Source: Verrucomicrobiota bacterium (GTDB lineage Bacteria; Verrucomicrobiota; Verrucomicrobiia; Opitutales; Opitutaceae). Taken from it: a DNA stretch of 64,000 bases. Below are positions 41,617-50,268 of the stretch, piece after piece. Where the stretch lies: the NCBI GenBank assembly GCA_023443455.1, contig JAEZUE010000047.1, positions 62,001 to 126,000 on the forward strand. The letters are read 5' to 3'. The notes below the pieces were generated by a model. It did not search any database and was not told the origin of the DNA. It saw nothing but the letters and a program-made list of their open reading frames with translations. How positions within the stretch are numbered: position 1 is the stretch's first letter; each line of letters begins with the position of its first letter. A program made the position numbers and the translations under genes.

Positions 41617-41636
41617 GCCGATCTAATTGCCGATCT
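41617..41636 (-). repeat. Second tandem GCCGATCT pair upstream of fic
   Basis: GCCGATCT at 41617-41624 and 41629-41636, with the same 12-bp period as the pair at 41527-41546. This pair is absent upstream of the truncated copy, where the sequence diverges. Confidence 0.6.
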
Positions 41637-41639
41637 TGA

Positions 41640-42113
41640 GTCCGGTGCCGCCCGAAATGAGGACTTCGAAGCACGTCCCTTGGTAATCCCAAACGAAGCA
41701 GTCGGACACGGAGGCCTCAGAGATACGGCAGAAGTACACAGAGAGTTCGGAGAAAAACCAGAAGCCGGAGAGGCTCACCATTTGGGTGAGTAGGCCGGAC
41801 CACATTGCGAATACCCAAGTTCCCCTCTGTGATCTCCTTCCGTCTCTCCTCGGCCTCTGTGACCTGCTCGAACTGCCGTTTCTAAGGTGATTCGGAGGCC
41901 TGAGGGAGGGCCACCTCGTGCAAGTTCGCCCCAACTTCGCGGAATCGGCGCGTACCGGCTTCGACGAACCCGATACTCGTGTGCAGCCCATTCCTCGTTT
42001 TCTCCGCGCACCCACACCAGCCGACACCGGGCGCGCCTCCGAGTAACTCGGCTACACGGCAAGGGCTCGAACCGGCACGGACACCAAGACCGGCTCGCCC
42101 CCGCTGCGAGACC
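41640..42113. other. Intergenic region with degenerate ACAGAG-type repeats
   Basis: No supported gene is present. The stretch contains imperfect copies of CACAGAG/CTCTGTG-like words (about 41704-41755 and 41818-41872). These recall the dispersed 'acagag' intergenic repeats seen in many bacterial genomes. A 134-codon minus-strand frame (41623-42027) crosses it but has no recognisable domain and is probably fortuitous. Confidence 0.4.
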
Positions 42114-45100
42114 TCAGTCTACCGCGGGCAGCTGGAACGTCTCCATCGCCTTGCGCAGGTCGGTCATGAACATCGCCGCCCCTCCACCGTTGACGACTCG
42201 ATGGTCGAAGGTGAGCGAGATGGTCACGACTTCGGCGGCCTTGAAGGAGTTGCCGACGCGCAACATCTCGTGGTGCGAGGTGCCGACGAACAACGTTCCC
42301 ATCGCCGGCGGCACGACGATCGGAATCGCCGCCCGCACGCCGAAGCTGCCCAGGCTCGAGATCAGCAACGGCGCGCGCACCTCGGCGATCTTGCCGCGAC
42401 GCGCCTCCTCGATCACCCGCACGTAGGCCTCGTGGAACTCCAACCACGTCAGCCGGTTGGCCTGCGGGATCACCGCCGTGACCAGCCGGTCGCCCTCGAG
42501 CGCCACCGCCACGCCGAGTTCAAAATCCTCGACCTCGACGATGTGGCTGCCCTTGAGCACCAGCCGGCGAAACGGCGGGTTGATTACCATCACCTGCGTC
42601 ACGAGCCAGGCGAGCATCGCCGACGGCGACGGCGCACTCTCCGGATCGCGCAGCTTCGCGATCTGGCGCGCGGCGCGGATCGCGCTCCAGTCGATGGCCA
42701 TCTCGATCGTGGCCGGCACGACCGGCGCGAGGCGTTGCGAAATCGCCGGAGCGAGCACCGGTTCGCGGGGCACCGCTCCCGGAGGCGCGCCCATCTCCTC
42801 GAGCGAAACCACTCCGGCCAGACCGACGCGCGAGGCCGCGACCACCGCCGCCGAGGGCGGAGCCGACGGCGCGGCTTCCGAGGCCGGCGCGATCCCGCGG
42901 CCATCGCCATCGGTGGCGGCAGCGGTCGCCTCCAGCGAAACCGTCTGCCAATCGACCCCTTCGGGCGCGAGCAGACCGATGACCTGACCGACCAGAACCG
43001 TATCGTCGACGTTCACCGACCAACCCACGAAAGTTCCGGAATGCGCGGACTCGATCGGGTAGACCGCCTTCTCCGTCTCGACTTCGCAGACGGCCTCGTC
43101 GGCCTGCACCGGATCGCCCGGCTGCTTGAGCAGCGAGACGACGCGGGCGTCGCGTATCCCTTCGCCCATGATCGGCACCTTGAGCAGCTCGCCGACCGCC
43201 TTGCGCGGGGTGGCGACCGGCGCGGCCGCCAGCACCGGCACATGGGCCCGAGGCGGGGCCACGACCGTCGCCCGGCTGAGCGCATAGGTCATGGTCTGTC
43301 GCAGGGCAGAAAGGACACGGGGCACGTCGGGCAACGCTGCATATTCGCAGATCGCGTTGAACCCGATCATCACGTTGCCCTTCGACACCAGGATCGGCGG
43401 GCACGCCATGCGGCTGAAAACCTCGGGCCGTTCGCTCACCTCGGTGACGATCATCTGGCCGACCGAGCAGTTCACGGTGTCTTCCTGCACCACGACGAGG
43501 CGGCCGGTCTTGCGCACCGACTCCGCGATCGCCTCCCGGTCCCACGGCACGATGCTGCGCAGATCGATCAGCTCGACGCTGAGCTCGGCGCCCAGCGTCT
43601 CCAAAGCCTTCTCACAGAGCTCCACGGTGTTGCCCCAGGCGACGAGCGTCACATCGGCGCCCTCGCGGCAGAGGCGGGCCTTGCCGAACGGCACGGGCAC
43701 GATCGGCTGCGTGCTCTCGCATTCGGCCCAGAACATGTGCTTGGGCACCAGGACCAGCACGGGATCCGCGCAGTGCATCGCCGTCCAGAGCAGGCCGGCG
43801 GCGTCGGCCGGCGTGCTCGGCACGACGACATGCAGACCGGGCAGGTGGGCGAAGAGCGACTCGTTGGTCTGGCTGTGCCAGAGGCTGCCGCCCGGCAGGT
43901 ACGCGCCATACGGGGCGTAGATGACCGCCGGGCAGGTCCACTGGCCGGCGGTGCGCCAGCGTAGGGTGGCGAGGTTGGTCGCGAGCTGGTTCCAGCCCGC
44001 GCAGATGAAATCGATGAACTGGATTTCGAAGACCGGTTTCCAGCCATAGCTGGCCAGGCCGCAGGCGACGCCGAGGATGGTCGATTCGGCCAGGGGCGAG
44101 TTGACGACCCGGCCGGGAAAATCGGTGGAGAGCGTGCGGGTCAGGCGGAAGACACCGCCTTTCGGGTCCTCGACGTCCTCGCCGAAGATGATGCGTTTCG
44201 GCTCGGCCTGGAGCCCCGCACGCAGGGTCTGGCTGATGATGTCGCCGATGCGATACCGGCCGGCCGGGAACAGCTCCGCGGTGAGCTGGGGTGTCGAGGC
44301 GGCGAAGACGTTCGTCTCCGTCTCCTCGGCACGCGGCTCCTCGGCCTTCTCCGCGCGGTCGTAGGCGGCGCGCACCTCGTCGCGCACCTCGGCCTCGAGC
44401 TTCACGAAGTCGTCCTCCGAGAGGAGGCCCTCGGCGAGCAGTTTGTCCTTGAATACGGAGATCGGGTCGGCGGAGTCGAGCCCCGCGAGATCCTCGGCGC
44501 TGCGGTAGAGCTTGTGGTCGTCGGAGCTGGTATGGCTGGCGAGCCGCTCGGTGTTGATCCACAGCATCGCGGGCCCCTCGCCGGCGCGGAGCTTGGCGAT
44601 CGCCGCCACCGCCGCCGCATGGACCGCCAGCACATCGCGACCGTCGACCATCTGCAATTGCTCGCGGGCCAACACGCCCAGCGCGTACGGGTTGATCTTC
44701 CGGGTCGGGGTGCTGATCCCGTAGGCGTTGTCCTGCACCAGCATCAGGACCGGCAGCTTCCGTTCCTGCGCGAAACAGAGCGCCTCGAAGAAATCGCCCT
44801 GGCGCGTGGCGGCGTCGCCGGTGCTGGTGACGACCACACCCGGCTTGCCCTCCATCTGCATGCCCCACGCGATGCCGCACGCGGGCAACATCTGGGCGGA
44901 GGTGGGCGTAGGCACACTCCAGATGCTGTGCTCACGCGAACTGAAATGGCCGGTCAGCTGGCGCCCCCCGCTCGACGAGTCGCGCTTGGCGAAATACTCG
45001 AGCGCGAGGTGGTAGGAGGAGACGCCCCGCGCCAGAATCAGCGCCCGGTCACGATAATACGGGCAGGCATAGTCGCCCTCGCCGAGCAACAGGCCCACCG

Positions 45101-45302
45101 CGGCCAACGCCTCGTGGCCCATGCTCGCCACATGGAAATGGCCGCGGCCCTGGCGATTCAGGCTCTCCTGCCGCAGGTCCCCTTGGCGGCTCTCGATCAT
45201 CAACCGGAGCAAACGCAGCTTCGTCGCCGCATCCGGCGCGGAGACCGAACCTCTCGTTACGGCTCGCGCAGATCTTGTCGCAGGGGATTTCTTCGCGGTC
45301 AT
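42114..45302 (-). CDS. Fused 2-oxoacid dehydrogenase E1alpha-E1beta-lipoyl-E2 polypeptide
   Basis: 1062 residues starting at MTAKKSPATR. E1alpha covers about 25-345, with thiamine-diphosphate motif GDAATRQGDFFEAL and DNAYGIST. E1beta covers about 360-690 (YRIGDIISQTL, IIFGEDVEDPKGGVF, SPLAEST). A lipoyl domain (about 705-785) has lipoyl-Lys745 in ETEKAV. A short E2 catalytic domain (about 830-1062) ends with His1034 in DHRVVN. The usual DHRxxD Asp is Asn1038 here. E1 subunits are normally separate genes, so a three-component fusion is unusual. It should decarboxylate a 2-oxoacid (pyruvate or branched-chain) and form the acyl-CoA. No E3 dihydrolipoamide dehydrogenase and no peripheral-subunit-binding domain are evident nearby. 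Confidence 0.9.
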   Translation of the reverse strand: MTAKKSPATRSARAVTRGSVSAPDAATKLRLLRLMIESRQGDLRQESLNRQGRGHFHVASMGHEALAAVGLLLGEGDYACPYYRDRALILARGVSSYHLALEYFAKRDSSSGGRQLTGHFSSREHSIWSVPTPTSAQMLPACGIAWGMQMEGKPGVVVTSTGDAATRQGDFFEALCFAQERKLPVLMLVQDNAYGISTPTRKINPYALGVLAREQLQMVDGRDVLAVHAAAVAAIAKLRAGEGPAMLWINTERLASHTSSDDHKLYRSAEDLAGLDSADPISVFKDKLLAEGLLSEDDFVKLEAEVRDEVRAAYDRAEKAEEPRAEETETNVFAASTPQLTAELFPAGRYRIGDIISQTLRAGLQAEPKRIIFGEDVEDPKGGVFRLTRTLSTDFPGRVVNSPLAESTILGVACGLASYGWKPVFEIQFIDFICAGWNQLATNLATLRWRTAGQWTCPAVIYAPYGAYLPGGSLWHSQTNESLFAHLPGLHVVVPSTPADAAGLLWTAMHCADPVLVLVPKHMFWAECESTQPIVPVPFGKARLCREGADVTLVAWGNTVELCEKALETLGAELSVELIDLRSIVPWDREAIAESVRKTGRLVVVQEDTVNCSVGQMIVTEVSERPEVFSRMACPPILVSKGNVMIGFNAICEYAALPDVPRVLSALRQTMTYALSRATVVAPPRAHVPVLAAAPVATPRKAVGELLKVPIMGEGIRDARVVSLLKQPGDPVQADEAVCEVETEKAVYPIESAHSGTFVGWSVNVDDTVLVGQVIGLLAPEGVDWQTVSLEATAAATDGDGRGIAPASEAAPSAPPSAAVVAASRVGLAGVVSLEEMGAPPGAVPREPVLAPAISQRLAPVVPATIEMAIDWSAIRAARQIAKLRDPESAPSPSAMLAWLVTQVMVINPPFRRLVLKGSHIVEVEDFELGVAVALEGDRLVTAVIPQANRLTWLEFHEAYVRVIEEARRGKIAEVRAPLLISSLGSFGVRAAIPIVVPPAMGTLFVGTSHHEMLRVGNSFKAAEVVTISLTFDHRVVNGGGAAMFMTDLRKAMETFQLPAVD

Positions 45303-45599
45303 ATCGAGCGCGAGGAAGTGTTGCCCGCAACGAGTTGGCAAACCGTTTAGTCGCAAGCTCCCGACAAAGGCGAACCGCGCCTTCCACGGCCCGGAAAACG
45401 CCTTCGCACGAGTCGGTTCCGCCTCAAAAGAAGCACCAGCCTCGGCAATTAATGCGCAGCGGAATCGAAAAAGGAACCGATAGTAGGCGCCCTGCTGGTC
45501 CACGACCCCATGACTCGCGCCACCTCCCCCGGCTTGTCGAAACGGCTTCGCACGCAGGCGACGGCGCGTCCTTGAACCGACTGCAACCTGGAGCAACCC

Positions 45600-46379
45600 A
45601 TGAAAATCCCGCGGCGCCTTCCCCATGGCAACATCTGGCTCTTCGGAGCCGTCACCGGCTGGTCCCTTCTCTTCCTCGCCTGCACCACGACGACGCGCAC
45701 CATCGTCGCACCCACCGAAATCGCCGGAGCCGAATTCGTCGGCAGCTCCGAATGCGCGCTCTGCCACGACGACGTGGTCTCCGGCTTCAAACACGCCACC
45801 CACTTCGGCCTGACCAAGGATGGCGACAAGGGCATGGACATCTCCTGCGAGGCCTGCCACGGCCCGGGCAGCCAGCACGTCCAGGTCGGCGGCAGCCGCG
45901 ACACCATCGTCAACCCCGGCCGCGACACCGCCGTGTGCTACCAGTGCCACCTCGACAAGCGCGGCGAGTTTGCCCTCTCGCACTCGCACCCCGTGGCCAA
46001 CGGCCAGATGAGCTGCACCGACTGCCACAATCCGCACAGCGACAACGCCGTCGCCGGCGGCGGCACCGCGCTCGCGGGAGCCAACGACACCTGCATGGAG
46101 TGCCACACGGCCCAGCGCGGTCCCTTCGTCTTCGAACACGAGGCAAGCCGCGAAGGCTGCGTGGTCTGCCACAGCCCGCACGGCTCCGTGAACCCGAAGA
46201 TGCTCAAGGCCCGCAACCAGAACCTCTGCCTGCAATGCCACTTTCAGCAGCAGACCGGCACCGGCCTCTACATCGGCGGCCGCGACCACGGGTCGTTCCT
46301 CTCGCGCGGCACCTGCTGGACGGCCGGCTGCCACGAAGCCGTGCACGGCTCCCACGTGAATTCATCCCTCCGCTTCTAA
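45600..46379 (+). CDS. Multiheme c-type cytochrome (DmsE/MtrA-like)
   Basis: 259 residues with an N-terminal signal helix; the LFLAC at 24-28 is a weak lipobox, so a lipoprotein is possible. Seven CxxCH heme sites are visible at Cys52, 83, 113, 139, 165, 187 and 210, plus a C-x4-CH at Cys239-His245, giving up to eight hemes. Spacing and the SSECALCH start resemble DmsE/MtrA-type periplasmic cytochromes, which are usually decaheme and about 300 residues, so this is a shorter version. It would carry electrons into an outer-membrane conduit. It is followed 19 bp later by an MtrB-like barrel gene and diverges from the E1-E2 gene across 297 bp. Confidence 0.9.
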   Translation: MKIPRRLPHGNIWLFGAVTGWSLLFLACTTTTRTIVAPTEIAGAEFVGSSECALCHDDVVSGFKHATHFGLTKDGDKGMDISCEACHGPGSQHVQVGGSRDTIVNPGRDTAVCYQCHLDKRGEFALSHSHPVANGQMSCTDCHNPHSDNAVAGGGTALAGANDTCMECHTAQRGPFVFEHEASREGCVVCHSPHGSVNPKMLKARNQNLCLQCHFQQQTGTGLYIGGRDHGSFLSRGTCWTAGCHEAVHGSHVNSSLRF

Positions 46380-46398
46380 ACCCCGACCGGAAGTCACG

Positions 46399-48483
46399 AT
46401 GAAAACCATTTTCCAATCCCACCGCACCTCCCTTCTGGCCGCCGGCTCCCTCGCGCTGGGCGCCAGCCTGATCGCCCAACCCGCCGAGCCCGACCCCGAA
46501 AACTACATCGAGGTCGGCGGCGGCGGCGCCTGGGTCGACGGCGACGCCGCCGCCTTCCAGGCCCGCTCCGGCCTCGCCCGCAACGGTTTCGGCGGCATCA
46601 CCGATTTCCGGATATCCGAGGGCGACGGCAAATTCGTCGCCGAAGGCCACCTGCTCGCGGGCAACAACGACTACCTCGTCAAACTCCTCTACGCCCCGAA
46701 CGAGAAGCTCACCCTCAAGCTCGCCTACAAGGAGTTCCGCACCTGGTACGACGGCTCCGGCGGCTACGTTCCCTACGCCGAAGAGTTTTCCGGTGCCTCC
46801 AGCCTGAACTACCGGCACACCTTCTACGCCCTCGACCGCACCGAGTTCTCCGCCGAGGCGATCTACAAGCCCATCGCCGCCCTCTCGCTCCGCCTCAAAT
46901 ACACCCACTCCGAACGCGACGGCCAGAAGGACTCGACCAGCCACGCCGACACCAACCTGACCCGGATCCCCAACGTCTCCGGCGTCTCCGTCGGCCCGAC
47001 CCGCTCCATCGTCCCCTCCTACTACGACATCGACGAGACGCGCGACGTCGTCGAGGCCGACGCCACCTACCAACAGGACGGAACAACGGTCAACGCCGGC
47101 CTCCGCTGGGAGAACGCCAAGGTCGACAACACCCGCCAGGAACGCCGCCGCCCCGGCGAATCCGCCAGCCGCTACCTCAGCCACAACGACGAGAGCGACA
47201 CCGACCTCTTCGCCCTCCGCGGCTCCGCGCTCCAGCAGGTGAGCGAGCAGCTCACGCTCAGCGCCTCCTACATCTACACCAAGCTCGACGCCGACATCGG
47301 CGGCTCGCGAATTTTCGGTTCGTCCTTCGACGCCGAGTTCGACCCCGTGTACCAGAACCGGCAGGCCCGCGACGAGGGCTACTACCACCTCGAGGATTTC
47401 GCCCAGATCCGCCAGCACGTCGGGCAGCTCTCCGCCATGTATTCACCGAAGGAGACGCTGCACTTCGTCGGCTCCCTCCGCCTCGAGCGCGAACACCGCG
47501 AGTCGATCGACGAGTTCATCGAGACCAACGTCGCCACCTCCCCGGCCGGAGCACCCGCCGTCGGCGTGCACGCCGAGGCCGAAAGCGAACGCCACTGGGA
47601 CGACCTCACCGGCTCGATCGAGGCCCGCTACACCGGACTCGCCCGCTGGGTCTTCACCGCCCGCGCCGAAGCCAGCGAAGGCGACGGCTCGATCGACGAA
47701 TTCCTCGACGGCGACCTGCGCGATGCCGAATACCATCGTTGGACGGAACGCTACGGCCTCACCGCCAATTGGTATCCGGCCAGCAAAGTCAACGTCTCGG
47801 TCCTGGCCGGTCGCAAGGAACGCACCAACGACTTCGACACCCTCTTCGACAGCGCCGCGAGCTCGTCGGACCGCTACCCGGCCTACATCAAGCGCCAGAG
47901 CCTCACCACCGACGACGTCGCCATCCGCCTGACACTGCGTCCCCTCCCCGGCGTGACCTCCGTCACCCGGGTCGACCTCCAGAGCACCGACATCGACTCC
48001 CTTGAGGTTGGCCTGGGCGATGTCCGTAGCGCCGACCTGAGCACCCGCGTCGTCAGCCAGAGCCTCTCGTGGGCACCGGTCTCCCGCCTTTACCTGCAAG
48101 GCTCCATCAACTGGGTCCACGACGAGGTGGACACCCCCGCCGACCTCGCCACCGGATCCGCGGCGGGCATCGTGACCGATTCCGAGAACGACTACTGGAA
48201 CGCCACGGTCACGGTCGGCTTCGTCGCCGACGACGCCACCGACGTGTTGCTCACCTACGAGACCGGCAAGGTCGACAACTGGATCGACAACTCCGCGATC
48301 ACCGTGCCCTACGGCATCAAATCCGACGAGGACACGGTCCAGCTCGCGGTCACCCGCCGCATCAACCGCAACCTCCGCGTGAAGATGAAATACGCGTACA
48401 CCGAGTACGACGAACCCTCCGCCGGCGGCTTCAACGACTACACGGCCCACGCCCTGGTCACCCAACTCCAGTACCGCTTCTGA
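46399..48483 (+). CDS. MtrB/PioB-like outer-membrane beta-barrel
   Basis: 694 residues. A signal peptide ends near ASLIAQPA. The mature part has repeated alternating strands with aromatic girdles (LVKLLYAPNEKLTLKLAYKEF, LSASYIYTKLDADI and similar) and ends in LQYRF, a terminal Phe typical of BAM-assembled barrels. Family members form the porin sleeve around an MtrA-type cytochrome. The CxxC pair near the N-terminus of Shewanella MtrB is absent, as are cysteines generally. Location between two cytochrome genes supports a porin-cytochrome conduit for extracellular electron exchange. Confidence 0.87.
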   Translation: MKTIFQSHRTSLLAAGSLALGASLIAQPAEPDPENYIEVGGGGAWVDGDAAAFQARSGLARNGFGGITDFRISEGDGKFVAEGHLLAGNNDYLVKLLYAPNEKLTLKLAYKEFRTWYDGSGGYVPYAEEFSGASSLNYRHTFYALDRTEFSAEAIYKPIAALSLRLKYTHSERDGQKDSTSHADTNLTRIPNVSGVSVGPTRSIVPSYYDIDETRDVVEADATYQQDGTTVNAGLRWENAKVDNTRQERRRPGESASRYLSHNDESDTDLFALRGSALQQVSEQLTLSASYIYTKLDADIGGSRIFGSSFDAEFDPVYQNRQARDEGYYHLEDFAQIRQHVGQLSAMYSPKETLHFVGSLRLEREHRESIDEFIETNVATSPAGAPAVGVHAEAESERHWDDLTGSIEARYTGLARWVFTARAEASEGDGSIDEFLDGDLRDAEYHRWTERYGLTANWYPASKVNVSVLAGRKERTNDFDTLFDSAASSSDRYPAYIKRQSLTTDDVAIRLTLRPLPGVTSVTRVDLQSTDIDSLEVGLGDVRSADLSTRVVSQSLSWAPVSRLYLQGSINWVHDEVDTPADLATGSAAGIVTDSENDYWNATVTVGFVADDATDVLLTYETGKVDNWIDNSAITVPYGIKSDEDTVQLAVTRRINRNLRVKMKYAYTEYDEPSAGGFNDYTAHALVTQLQYRF

Positions 48484-48523
48484 ACCCGCAACCAACTCCC
48501 CGATCAACGGTCCAACTCCCATC

Positions 48524-48859
48524 ATGAAACTCGCAGCTACCATCTTCCTCTCCGCGGCCGCTCTCGCCCTGGTCACCAGCGGGTCCGCCGCCACCGCCCA
48601 GGAAAACTGGGATCTCCACTGCGCGAAATGCCACGCCCCCGACGGCTCCGGCAACACCAAGGTCGGCAAACGCTTGGGCCTGAAAGACTATACCACCGCC
48701 GACGAGCAGGCGAAGTTCACCGACGCCGAGGCCCACGCCGCGATCAAGGACGGCGTGAAAAACGCCGCCGGCAAATTCACCATGAACCCGTACACCGAGA
48801 AACTCACGGATGCGGAGATCACCGACCTCGTCACGTTCGTCAGAGGTCTGAAGCGCTGA
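48524..48859 (+). CDS. Small periplasmic monoheme cytochrome c
   Basis: 111 residues. A signal peptide ends near GSAATA. One heme site at Cys33-Cys36-His37 (HCAKCHAPDG), with Met87 in GKFTMNPY as the probable distal ligand, makes a class I cytochrome c. It starts 40 bp after the barrel gene and is followed by a terminator, so it closes the electron-transfer operon. It probably shuttles electrons between the inner membrane and the multiheme cytochrome. Confidence 0.93.
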   Translation: MKLAATIFLSAAALALVTSGSAATAQENWDLHCAKCHAPDGSGNTKVGKRLGLKDYTTADEQAKFTDAEAHAAIKDGVKNAAGKFTMNPYTEKLTDAEITDLVTFVRGLKR

Positions 48860-48879
48860 CCGGGGCGAATCCTTTCCGA

Positions 48880-48912
48880 AGCGGCCCGTCTTCACGACGG
48901 GCCGCTTTTTTT
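48880..48912 (+). terminator. Rho-independent terminator after the cytochrome operon
   Basis: Perfect 11-bp stem AGCGGCCCGTC/GACGGGCCGCT with a 5-base loop (TTCAC), followed by seven T. It lies 20 bp after the cytochrome c stop. Confidence 0.92.
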
Positions 48913-49007
48913 GGCCGAATTGCCCCGGCTTCAAACCGGTTTTCGGTCAAGCCCTTCCCGGCCCAGCCGATGACAAGAAGCCTCAACCGCCAAGCGCCCC
49001 TTTCTCC

Positions 49008-49973
49008 ATGTCGACCATCTCCGTTTCCAACAAACAGGGCATTCTGCTCGAGTCCGGCACCAACGAAGTCGAGTTCATCGAGTTCTTCCTCGCCGGCGAA
49101 AGCTATGGCGTGAACGTCTCGAAGGTGCAGCGGGTGATCGCGCTGAGCGCCTGCCACATCACCAAGGTCGCCCAGGCGCCCCACGGAGTTCTCGGGGTGA
49201 TCCACGTCCAGGACAAACCGGTCCTGCTGGTCGACCTGCACGCCGCGCTGGCCATCCAGGGAGCTCCCGCCGAGAGAGACCGGCAACTCGTGATGGTCAC
49301 CCGCTTCAACAAGAAGACCACCGCCTTTCTCATCGACGGCATCTCCAAGATCCACCGGACCTCCTGGTCCGACTTCGAGCCCATGACCACCGCCCTGTCC
49401 GGCGACAGTGCGGGCTACACCACCGGCTCCATTCGTATCGGAGAAAACATCATCCTGGTGCTCGACCTCGAGCGCCTGATGCTCGACTTCACCCCCGACG
49501 ACGAGCGCCCTGCCCCGCCTCCGCCCGCCGACGCCACGACCCGCAAGACGCGCGAACACGTGAAGATCATCTACGCGGAAGACTCGAAAATGGTCCGGAG
49601 ATTCACCGTCGACGTGCTCCACGGCGCCGGCTTCTCCGACATCGCCGTGTTCGAGAACGGACTCGAGGCCAACGAGCACATCGCCTCGCTCCGCCGGAAG
49701 GCCGAAGCCGAGGGCCGCCACCTGAGCGACTTCGTCGACCTGATCATCACCGACATCGAGATGCCCAAGATGGACGGCCTCACCCTCTGCAAGAACGTCA
49801 AGAGCGTCGGCGGCGAACACATCCCGGCCGTCGTGGTCTACTCGTCCCTCATCAACGATGAGATGTCCCGCAAATGCGTCTCGGTCGGAGCCGACGCCCA
49901 GCTGAGCAAACCACACGGCGAAGAGATCATCGCCATCGTCGACCAGCTCTGCGCCTGCGGCGCGGCCACCTGA
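49008..49973 (+). CDS. cheV: Chemotaxis protein CheV (CheW-receiver fusion)
   Basis: 321 residues. An N-terminal CheW-like domain (about 20-165; FFLAGESYGVNVSKVQRVI) is joined by a Pro-rich linker to a receiver domain (185-321) with an acidic pocket (Glu191/Asp192), acceptor Asp249 in LIITDIEMPKMDG, and LSKPH. CheV couples receptors to CheA and tunes signalling when phosphorylated. It lies about 31 kb from the main chemotaxis operon and is probably transcribed alone, since a terminator precedes it. The ATG at 49008 opens the first plausible in-frame start. Confidence 0.95.
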   Translation: MSTISVSNKQGILLESGTNEVEFIEFFLAGESYGVNVSKVQRVIALSACHITKVAQAPHGVLGVIHVQDKPVLLVDLHAALAIQGAPAERDRQLVMVTRFNKKTTAFLIDGISKIHRTSWSDFEPMTTALSGDSAGYTTGSIRIGENIILVLDLERLMLDFTPDDERPAPPPPADATTRKTREHVKIIYAEDSKMVRRFTVDVLHGAGFSDIAVFENGLEANEHIASLRRKAEAEGRHLSDFVDLIITDIEMPKMDGLTLCKNVKSVGGEHIPAVVVYSSLINDEMSRKCVSVGADAQLSKPHGEEIIAIVDQLCACGAAT

Positions 49974-50268
49974 GCCTTTGCGCCGCTCACTCCCGCAGTG
50001 CAGGGTTCCCTCCGTCGCGTTTCTGCGGGGAAGACGGCCACCGTTCAAGTTCGCCGCAGCGCCGAAGCTCCGGAATCCGTGCCATCCGAGGCCTGCTCGT
50101 CATCTCGTTTGACTGCGGCTCTGCAGCGCAGGCGAGCTGCAGCTGCGCCCCCGGAGAACGGCACGCCCGCGCACTCCACAAAACCCTCTTGGCGCTTTCC
50201 TCCGGGCTGGGCTAAGGTGCGCCACGCCCGCTACCCGCGCGGCAACCCACTCACACCGCACCAACGCG

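Noticed and set aside
42114..45302. Separate E1alpha, E1beta and E2 genes joined by a frameshift artefact
   Set aside because: A single uninterrupted frame covers all domains with normal linkers and no sign of a frame change.
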